From an uncultured Bacteroidales bacterium (GTDB taxonomy: Bacteria > Bacteroidota > Bacteroidia > Bacteroidales > Paludibacteraceae), in assembly GCA_946406195.1 (NCBI GenBank), contig CAMJJT010000009.1, forward strand, positions 1 through 64,000: a stretch of DNA of 64,000 bases, written 5' to 3'. The translations under genes were made by a program, and so were the position numbers. Below are positions 33,411-43,800 of this stretch, in pieces. Within the stretch, counting starts at the first letter, position 1; each line of letters starts with the position of its first letter. Under the pieces are notes generated by a model. The model made no database searches, was not told the origin of the DNA, and saw nothing but the letters and a program-made list of their open reading frames with translations.

Positions 33411-34616
33411 ATGAAAAAGACGTATTTCCAGCTTCTATTTTTAGCTATTTTTGTCTTCTTTAGTTCTTGTCGTACTACGCACGAGGCGATTATGGGTGAT
33501 GTTATTCGTTTTAGCGATGATGTTACAACTACTTATGCCTATAAGGATGGTAAGTTTAAAAATCTTTCTTTTCAGTCAGAACCTATCAAGTTGTATGGCG
33601 AAAAGGGAGTGAACAAGGGAGAAATTTCTAAATTGAAGAACTTTATCCATAAAGATCATAGAGCCAATGCAACTTCTGGTTATTATGCTTTGGATTTAGG
33701 TATAGATCGTGTTAAATACGTTCGTAAACACCAATTTAAACATGACCCTAATACTAAGTATTATATCGTCTATATGACCGATGGTTTGGACAATGCCAGC
33801 GTCCAGCTCGCGAAGAATAAAAAACAAATTTGGTTCATCAATAGCGAAGAAAGATATGTCAAACATATTCAAAAAAAGATTAAAAATGCGATGGGGATAT
33901 TTAAATCGAAGCAAAATACATTCCAGATTTTCCCGATGATGTTTATTGGTCAGGATATGTTGGATAATTTTAGTAAGCGTGGGTTGCAGACAAAGGAAGA
34001 AAGAATTAAGGCTGCCAATGATTATATGCAGTCTTATCGTGGGTCATCAAAGGGAACATTAACTCCAGAAGTCATCTTAGGAGAAGATTTTAAAGATATT
34101 ACTAGGGGTTTTGAGGAAATGTTCAAAAGCGCTGGATATGAGTTTTATATCCCTAAAGGATATAATAAGCGTAAAGTACGTATGACACTTGTGAATGATA
34201 AAAAGGAGGAGATACAAATAGAGGGTGTGCTAAAGAAAAAATGGTTTAAGTGGTGTTTCGCAGATATCACTTACCCATCTAATGTTACTATTCCTGATAA
34301 AAGTGTTTTGAACGCTGGTAATAAGTTGAAGGAGTTGTATGCATATAATGATAATAAAGATTTGCATGCAAAATTCCGCATAGATGAGATTAAATTAGAT
34401 GGTAAAAACTATGTGGTTAAATATGCAACACAGGAACAAGAACATTCCGGATTCTACGAAACAAACACTGAGTACGATGCAAATCAATTAGCGAATACCA
34501 ATGCTTATGTATTGTTAATTATGGATGAAAGTACATCGCTAGGAAACAAAACAAAGGATGAGCAAAAAGCGATGGAGGATATCCTGAATATTATTATAAA
34601 AGCCATTGCCAAATAA
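33411..34616 (+). CDS. Lipoprotein with a probably circularly permuted von Willebrand A domain
   Basis: The 401-residue protein has a lipoprotein signal ending SSC (Cys20). Early in the protein VIRFSDDVTT (31-40), a threonine-containing ATSGYYALDLGID (87-99), YYIVYMTDGLDN (117-128) and FQIFPMMFIG (171-180) follow the order of vWA strands B to E. The MIDAS strand that should come first, YVLLIMDESTSLG (366-378), instead lies at the very C-terminus with its following helix. D372, S374, S376, T88 and D124 could still form one metal site. The gene is clearly AT-richer than its neighbours and has its own promoter and terminators, which suggests acquisition. Function unknown. Confidence 0.65.
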   Translation: MKKTYFQLLFLAIFVFFSSCRTTHEAIMGDVIRFSDDVTTTYAYKDGKFKNLSFQSEPIKLYGEKGVNKGEISKLKNFIHKDHRANATSGYYALDLGIDRVKYVRKHQFKHDPNTKYYIVYMTDGLDNASVQLAKNKKQIWFINSEERYVKHIQKKIKNAMGIFKSKQNTFQIFPMMFIGQDMLDNFSKRGLQTKEERIKAANDYMQSYRGSSKGTLTPEVILGEDFKDITRGFEEMFKSAGYEFYIPKGYNKRKVRMTLVNDKKEEIQIEGVLKKKWFKWCFADITYPSNVTIPDKSVLNAGNKLKELYAYNDNKDLHAKFRIDEIKLDGKNYVVKYATQEQEHSGFYETNTEYDANQLANTNAYVLLIMDESTSLGNKTKDEQKAMEDILNIIIKAIAK

Positions 34617-34649
34617 TTTATAGAGGTAATCCCGCATTTATTACTGAGA

Positions 34650-34682
34650 GCAACTTTGATTTTGTATCAAGGTTGCTTTTTT
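34650..34682 (+). terminator. Terminator of the vWA-like lipoprotein gene
   Basis: GCAACTTTGAT (34650-34660) pairs with ATCAAGGTTGC (34666-34676), one G-U, with a 5-base loop, followed by six T's. It lies 34 bp after the stop codon. Confidence 0.9.
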
Positions 34683-34724
34683 GGCGGGTAATAATTTTAT
34701 CTGAAATCTTAAAAAATGACAATT

Positions 34725-34753
34725 AAATATGCCCTTCTCGGGGCATATTTTTT
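34725..34753 (+). terminator. Second terminator hairpin in tandem
   Basis: AAATATGCCC (34725-34734) and GGGCATATTT (34741-34750) form a perfect 10 bp stem with a TTCTCG loop and continuing T's. The two hairpins insulate the lipoprotein gene from the giant gene downstream. Confidence 0.85.
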
Positions 34754-34796
34754 GATGTATAATTAACAATCGTGTACTTTTTCATAATAATCGCTA

Positions 34797-34827
34797 TTGT
34801 GGGCTTGACAAAAAAGCAGTAATTTTG
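34797..34827 (+). promoter_or_regulatory. Promoter of the giant surface protein gene
   Basis: TTG (34797-34799), 20 bp, then TAATTTTG (34820-34827) within AAAAAAGCAGTAATTTTGC. The leader to the ATG at 34878 is about 45 bases. Confidence 0.8.
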
Positions 34828-34877
34828 CACTCGATATAGAATGCGCTTTTTTCTTTAGAAAAAAATAATCAAATTAT

Positions 34878-37800
34878 ATGAAAAAGTTTTTATTCCAAAC
34901 AGTAATGATGTTGCTCGCAGTAACTGTCTATGCAGCAACGGATTTTCAACTTCCTGACCCTCATTTCGAGGATTGGTCGGGTAGTGCTTTTGACGGAAAG
35001 ATCCAGCCCAAGTACTGGCATGGCTCGAATGTGGAGCAAGGTGCCATCGGTCTGACCTTCCGTTTCAATTTTATGTATCGCGATAACGGTCGCACCGGTT
35101 ATTGTGCCATGACAAAGGGACAAGAGGTGGGAGCCGCCGGAATCACAGAGAACGCTCCGGGCTATTTCTCGCTCGCGGAAGCTTGGCAGTACCTCAAAGG
35201 TCTGGACACCAATTCCGCTTCGGCAGGTTCGAAGGGCGGTATTAAGTTTGACCATCGTCCGGACTCCGTATCCGTTTGGGTTAAACGTACCGGTCCGGCT
35301 ACTGATAAAGAGGATTTCCATATTCTGTTTTATTCGTGGCAGGGTGACTCGAGAGGTAAGAAATACCTGAACAAAGCCGGATCATGTACCGAGACACCGG
35401 ATTATATGATTAACGAGGAGTCGGATGTCCGCCAAGTATTGGACGGAAACGAGTGCGGTACCGCAGTTCTGGCTAAACAAGTGTCGGAAGGATGGTTGCA
35501 TGATCGCAAACTCTATAACACATGGACGCGCATCGTAGTGCCTATTTATTACATGAACGATCTCGTGCCGACGAATTGTAACATGCTCTTCTCGGCTTCC
35601 AACTATCCTAACTTCCGTGCCAACGACGGTATTTACGTAGACAATGCTTTGTACGTCGATGATGTGGAGTTGATTTACTCCTCGAAAATCCAGGAGCTCT
35701 GGGTGGGCGGTAAGAAATGGAACGCCTTCGACCCTAACTCTACCGATGTGCAGGTTTATTCGCTGGGAACAGACGCTACTTCCATTCCCTCGATCGAGGC
35801 TTGGCGCGGTGTAGGAACCCTCTCCACCAAAGGCGACGGATATGAGCGTAAGTCCAAGTTCACCAAAACCTTCAATTTCCCGGGACGTAAGTTGCAAGGC
35901 TCGGAGATTGCTATTGCCCAGGGTGATCTAAACGGCAAAGAGACCACTATTACTGTTACCGCAGAAGATGGTAGTTCGACAACCACTTATCGCATTCTCT
36001 TCCAGCGCGCCGAGAGTGACAATGCTAAGTTGGCGGGTATCTCATACACGCTGGGCAACGACACAATAGCCATTAGCGATTACAGCTTCGGAAAGAACAA
36101 TTATAACGTGGAACTGCCTTACGGTACGACCGAGACTCCGAAAGTGCTGTACACCCTTGCGGAAGAAAAACAAACAGTTGCAGAGACGCAGGCTACTTCG
36201 CCGACAGGCAAAGCAACGCTCGTGGTCACTTCGCCCAGCAAGAAAGTGAAGGAGACCTATACCGTTCAGTTCTCTATTGGTTTACTCAAGGATAATACCC
36301 TCAAGTCTATTCTTGTAAACGGCAAACCCATACCCGGTTTCTCTCCGGCGCAGACGGTCTATAAAGTGTCTGTCACCAGCGATGACATGCCGACGGTGGA
36401 AGCGGTTTCCGCTTATCCGGCTGGAGAACAAACAATTACCTACAAAGCGCCGGACGTAGTGGATGGTGGACAATACCAGATCAGCGTCTCTACCCCCGGT
36501 AACCCGACGCCGAAAATCTATAAACTGAACTTCAAGAAAGAGGCTTCGTCCTATTCGCGTCTGGCGGACCTGCAGGTAATCGGAGATAAGATAGCTCGTG
36601 TCAATCCTTCCAAACAAGGCGAACCGACCGTTCTCTCCTTCGATCCGGAGAACATGACTTATTATGTCAACCTCATGATGGGAGCTACCGAGCTGCCGCA
36701 GATCATCGCTACCAAAGGCGAAGATACGCAGACGATTGAGATCCTCTCGCTCGAACCCGGAGTGGTGGACGGAACGGTGAAAATCAAAGTAACAGCAGGA
36801 AACGGTACTGACCAATCGATCTACAAGATCGTTTTCTCCGCGGAGAAATCTGAGATATCTACTTTGCTCGGTATTAACATCGGCGGCGTACCTATCGAAG
36901 GCTTTGATCCGGATAAAACGGAGTACCAGTTCTCCCTGCCGATCGGTACAACGATGGAGACGTTCCCTGTCGTAGTGCCTGTGGCACACGATGAATTCCA
37001 GACCATCAGTATTTCGGCGCCAACCAGCGTGAACGGCAAGATGCGTATCTCTGTTACCGCCGGAAACGGAAACACCACCAATTATTATATCACTTTCGAG
37101 GTGCTCCAATATAAGGATAATACCCTCAAGTCCCTGAGTGTCGGTCCCGGTTATAGCTTGCAGAACGAAAACTATGAACCGATTGCTTTCGATCCGCAGC
37201 GCAATGAATACTGGGTGAAGTTAACGAGCGATTCGCTGCCGACTGTTACTTACGAGGCGCAGGACGCTCAATACCAGACGATTGATGTCTATCCTACTAC
37301 TTCACCAAATGGTAAATACAAGATCTCGGTGCGCCCTGTAAATGGTGCGAGCCGTACCTATTCAATCAAGTTCGTCTATGAGCTCTCCGGTAACACGGCC
37401 CTCAAGATGATTTATATCAACGATACCGTTAAGGGCACAGTAACACCGCTGCCGGACTTCAATCCCGAAGTAACCGATTACACCTTCACCTTGGATACCG
37501 GACGAGTTGATATGCCGGACGTAACATGGGACTTGAGCGAATCGGGGCAGACGGTAACCAAGAAATGGGATGAGAACAACAAACGAATCGTGCGTCTGAC
37601 CGTGAAAGCGGAGAACGATGACAAACGAACCTATAAGCTTAAGTTCCTCGTTCCTTCTGCGGCAAGTACCCAACTTGATAGCATCCTGCTCGTAGAGGAC
37701 AATGATACAATCCTGCTGCCTGGTTTCCGCAAAGACCAATACGAATATACGTATCCTCTGACGAGCGAGACATCTCCGAAAATCCTTGCTGTCAAGGGCG

Positions 37801-40800
37801 TGGAGGAGCAGCAAGTCACTATCACTTCGCCGTACGCTGCAGGAACGGCTACTATCCTCGTGGAGATGGAGGAGAGCAATTCACTCTATACCATCGATTT
37901 CGTCAAAACTCCTGCGCAGACCGTTCAACTGAGCGACATTCGCTATAACGGAAAGAGCATTGAGGGCTTTGAGTCGACAACGATGCACTATGATGTTACG
38001 CTCGAGAATAACGAATTGCCGACCGTAGAAGGTATTGGCGAGAACGTGAATATCAACGTGCTCTGGAAAGGCAACACGGCTTATCTGTATGTTTCCCATG
38101 AGGAGCAGAAAGCAATCTATTCCGTTTCTTTCACTCGCACGCTCTCTGGCGATAACACGCTCCAAGCTATCTATGCAAATGGTACTCTAATCGATGGTTT
38201 CAAACCGGAGGTACTGATTTATACGTACGATCTGCCTGCCGGCAGCGATTATCCGGAGATAACCTATCTGGCGTCCAATGAGGCACAGGTGCTTTTCTTC
38301 GGTCAGGTGGCCCCGGGCAAATGGGGAATCACGGTGCTGGCGGAGAACGGCGTGGAAGCTACTTATTCCGTGGCTTACACTATTGCCCAAAATAGCGATG
38401 CAACGCTGGCAGACTTGAGTATCGCGCCCGTAGCGATGACACCGGCTTTCGACCCCAATACCTTCTCCTATTCGGCAACGATAGAGGAGGGCGCTGAACT
38501 GCCGCAAATCATCGCAGTGCCGCAAACAGCGCAATCTGTCGTCACGTATGATGAGAACGACACAATACAGCAGGTGTTGGTTGTAGCCGAAAATGGGGCG
38601 CAAAACATCTATAGCGTTGTGTACACGCGCGTCAAAAGTAATAACGTGCAGTTGGCAGATATCTTGGTGGATGGCGTGTCGATGGATGGTTTCCGTCCCG
38701 AGAAGACAGAATACACAATCACCCTTTCACGTGACGCTAAAGTAGTGCCGAATATTTTCCCTGTGCCTGTTTTGGAGAACCAAAAAGTGACTACTTGGTT
38801 CTCTCGTCCGGATGGGGTAACGCGCATCGAAGTGGTAGCGCAGGATGGCTCGAAAGGTGAGTACACGATAGCTTTCCCGGTGGAGAAATCCGAAGACACC
38901 CAGCTCCAGAACCTTGTCATCAACGGTGAGAGCAAGGATGTCACCACAACTGAGTTTAGTTTCAACGTGCCCTTCACACAAGTTGAACCCTACGATGTCA
39001 CCTATAAGGCAAAACCGGGTCAGTTAGTGCATGTGATCGAAGCTCCGCTAAGCGGTGTTACACAGCTCATCGTAACGAATGAAACAAGGACGAATACCCG
39101 CACTTATTCGATTCGTTACACCGTAGCCCAACCGCAAGGAGAGAACAAAATCAAGAACGTGGAATACAGCTATGTCAACGCATTGGGGCAAACCGTTAAC
39201 GGAAGTGTGCAACCCGTGCAAGGTGAGAATATCATCCATCTGCCTTTCGGCGCGAAGAGCTTCGAAGTGACGAAGGTGGAGAAGACCTATACCGAGCAAT
39301 CCGTTTATTTCTATAACGGAGGTATCCGTCGCGGCGCGAAGATCATCGCCGTGGCTAACCGCGCAGACGAAGCGGATGTGACTTATACCATCGTACCGCA
39401 GATGCCTGAGATGGATACGGAGGGTAAGTTGGAAAACCTCACTTTCAAGGGAAAGTCTGTACCGAATTTCCGTCCCGATGTATATAATTATATCGTGAAG
39501 GTTACTGCACAACCGGCTTCTTCTGATTTCGTCGGTACCGCTTTTGGCGGAAAGACCGTTACTAAATCCGCTTTGGACAACAAGAAGAAACAAATTACGC
39601 TGACCGTTTCCGGCGGAGAGACTTATTCCGTTTGCTGGTATTACACCAACTATGAAAGTCTGTTGGATTTCTCCAACGACTGGGTTAATGTGGAGAAGGG
39701 AGTAGGTTATAAACCTTCTTCTAAATGGATGGTCCCGGGAGACTGCGTTTCCGATTACACTTGGAAGATCAGTTTAATTGTCAATCTGACCTATACAACG
39801 GGTAAAGAGGTAACCCCTGGCGGTACAAATGGTGTAATGTTATCCACCCTGCGTGGAGCGCCGATGAATACTTCTGTTCCGGGTATGATGACCTTAGGCA
39901 CGATGTCTATGAAGTTGGGTAGTTCCGGTAATTCTTCCTCTTCGGTAACGAAGAATGCTTCTACTGGTACAGAGTTCAAGAATACGCCGGAGGCCTTTGA
40001 GTTCCTCGTGAAACCCCTTTCGACCTCCAGTATAACGAATTGGAAGATGTGGCTGACGATGTCGGATGGATCGAATTTCAAAGAGAGTAATTATACAGGA
40101 GACTTCAGTAACCTCAATAAATGGCAAACGGTCAATGTACCGATTAGTTATACGGGGGTAGGTACTGTCTCCAAATTCAATGTGATGTTGTCATCCTGTG
40201 ATCAAGAGAATGCCAATTCGTTTAACGGAAATACCATCTATGAGTCCAGTGTGATGTACGATCAGATCCATTTCGTCTATAATTCCGAACTGACGGGCGT
40301 CACCGTGAACGGCAAGTCCACAACGAAAGAGGGCAATACCTTCACTTATACGCTGGCTGCTGATGAAGCGGTTTTGGGTCTTCCGGCATTGAAGTTCACC
40401 GGAGCCGTGCATGACCAGACTCAAACCATCGAATGGCTCAATAACGGCGAATGGATAAACGGCGAACTGAAAGCGCGCGTAGTGAACTACGGAGAGAATC
40501 TTGCCGACCATACTGAATATACCATAGTACTCAAACGTGCACCGGTGACTACGCTCGATTATTCGGCTGATTTCGGAGCATATGATGTTACTGAGAAAGG
40601 CGATTCCCTATTTGTAAGCCTGCCTTATGGTACTAAGCAATTACCGGACTTGACCATCACACCGGCAAATATTCACCAATGGGTTTCCATGACCAAGAAC
40701 GGCAACGCAGTCTATGTGAACGTGAAAGCGGAAAACGGCGATGAGATCACGAAGGTCTATGTCTTCCGCGAGGCAAAGAGTGACGACGCTATGCCGGAGA

Positions 40801-43800
40801 TGTGGGCGTTGGAAAGCGGTACGTTAGTGACCGAAGATATAGATCGTTTGATCTATTCGGTGGAAGCGACTACAATGCCGCTGGTAGAGATTGTGAAGAA
40901 AGAAGGTCAGTTGGTAGATCTGAACTATGCGGAAGATAGCGCTATGTTTACCATCACGGCTGAGGATGGTAAAACGAAGCAGACCGTTACTATCCGTCGC
41001 AAGGATCCGCAGGTAACGACAACCGCCCAGATTGATGAGTTCACAAAGGGTACTACTCCTTGGCCGGCATTGGGTGGAGACTCTTACGAAACTACGGAAC
41101 CCAGACCGACCCAAGCGATCCTCTTTGAGCGTAAGTTTGATCAGGATTCAGTGGTACATGTTCAATCCGCAGAGGGTATGGAATGGCAGGTATATGGTTC
41201 GGTTAAACATACCTATAAACTGATTTATCCGACTGAGAAGAGTGACAATGCCCTCTTGGCTGCACTCCTCATTAACGGAGAACCATATGCAGAGTTTAGT
41301 CCTTCGTACTTCAATTATACCATTGAGTCAGACTCAGCGATCGTCTTGTCGGCTGTAGGAGCAGAAGCAAATCAGCAAATCATGACTACGCAAACTGTAC
41401 TCGAGCAAGGACATAAATTCACCTTTACGGTAACGGCGGAGGATGAGCATACCTCCAATACGTATCAAGTGACTGTTCGTCCTAAACAAAGTGCTAACGC
41501 GATGTTGGCAGGCATCCTGTTGGATGGCGTAATGATTTCGAACTTCGCTCCGGATAACTACAACTATACCGTTGTCCTGCCTTCTCCTGCAGTGAAAACC
41601 GCGCAGCCGAAAATGCCGAACGTGACCTATCTTGTAGGCAATCCGGGCCAGCAAGTAAGCCTCCAAACGGGTGAGCTGAACGGCGAGACCATCCTTACTG
41701 TGACCAGCGAGGATGGGACTACTATTGCCTATTACAACCTCACCGTCAATGCTGCACCCAGTCATTGCTCCGACCTTACGGGAATCATCATCAATGGAGA
41801 GGCACTCAATTACTTTGAGGCAGGACGTCATTTCTATTCCGTTTCGCTCAATACGGATGAGATAGAGATTGATTATACTTCCGAGGATCGCTTCCAGAAA
41901 GTGGAGACGCGTGCAGGTGTCATCGCGGCGGGTCATCACTATAGCGATACGCTCCGTGTCATAGCAGAAGATGGAACGTATTCCGATTATATCATTGAGG
42001 TTTATGTGGAGAACCAATCGAACGACGCGCAGCTGGCGAATATCTTATTCAATGGCAAATCGATGGATAAGTTCGATAGTGACCTTTCCTTCGATGGCGG
42101 TAATAACAACTATGTCATCTCGCTCAAGGGCGGTAAGGCGCTTCCTGAGATTAGTGCACAACTCAAGATGGATGGTCAGAAAGTGGAGGTGGAGCATCAA
42201 CACGAAGAGAAAACAGACATCTTCCTGCTGCATGTAACAGCTGTAGATGGTGTCACAAAAAACACCTATATGCTCCGCTTCAACCAGCAGAAATCGGATA
42301 ATTCCTTGCTCCAAGAGATAGAGTTGGGTAGTCTGCCTATCGAAGGCTTCGACCCATACACCTATTTCTATTCCTTCACTCTGAAGACGGGAGAGGCGAT
42401 GCCGAAGATCTCGGTAACTCCGCAGGACGAGAACGCTACTTATTCGATCATGAATAACAACGGATTGGTAACGATCCTTGTGATGGCGGAGGATTATGAG
42501 GAAGATAAGAACCATAAGACAACCTATACCATCGCTTTCAACGTCAAACTGTCCTCTAAGGCAACGCTTGATTATATCTTGGCGAACAGAGATACGCTGA
42601 AGGGCTATAACCCGAATATCTTCTACTATTCGGATTCCTTGGCGGTAGGTACGAAGCAATTCCCCGACCTGTACTGGCCGGATGATGAGGAGTTCCCGAC
42701 GGTGAAATTAGATACCGTAGAGTATGACTCAATCGCTAAGACCTTGGTTCGTCAGATTACGGTTACGGCGGAAGATACGACCTACGTGAACCAATATACG
42801 GTTTCTTTCAAGATCAATAAGTCGGAGAACGACCATCTGATGGGTATCCTTGTCAATGGAAATGAACTCAAGCCTTTCGATCCGAATATATTGGAATACA
42901 AGTATAAAACCTTGACATCAGCCGAAGCGGCAGCTCTTGATGGACAGTACCTCAGTATTGAGCCTATCTTGGGAGACGAATGGCAGAAATGCAAAGTGGA
43001 TACCTTGATGGATATGTCCGTTGATAAGACGCTGGATTATAAGTACGCTATCACGGTAACGGCGGAGTCCGGTAACCAATCGCGTACCTATACCGTCCAA
43101 TTCCCTGTTGAACTATCTTCGGACGCTACGCCTATTGAAATCAAGTATGGTAACAGCCGTGTGCCCGGATGGGATCCCGAGAAACCGAACTATCGCGTAG
43201 AGATTGGTTTGGGCGAAGAGATTCCGGTTATCTCTGTTACCAAACGAGAAGAGGCGCAGACCTATGAGATCATGCCGGAGGGCGATGTGGTGAAAGTGAT
43301 TGTAACGGCGGAGGATGGTACTCAGATGACCTATGTACTCACCTTCGAACGCGTGAAATCTGATATTGCTACACTCGATAATATCATCATTACGGAGAAG
43401 GGTAAACAACTCCCGTATGATCTCTTCTTCTTTGAATCCGATATTGCGGAGTACACGATCGTGATGCCGTACGATCCGGCTCGCACTTCCTATGATATTC
43501 CGGAAATCAAGTGTATTCTTGCGGATACCTTGCAACATATTGAGATGACGGAGAATGTCTTATCCGAGGTTAAGAAAGAAGTTCTCATCACGGTGCTTTC
43601 GCCGAATGAAGAGGACGAGACAGTATATAAACTGACTTTTGTCTTCACCCGTAATAATGATGCTTCGTTAACGAGCGTGAAGGTAGGTACTCAGACCTTG
43701 TTCTTCTCCGATATGAAGTATAGTGAGACGCTCGTGCTGCCGTTTGGTACGGAAGAGATGTACACAACGGAGGATGTCACGGAGATTGTTACCGGTGATC

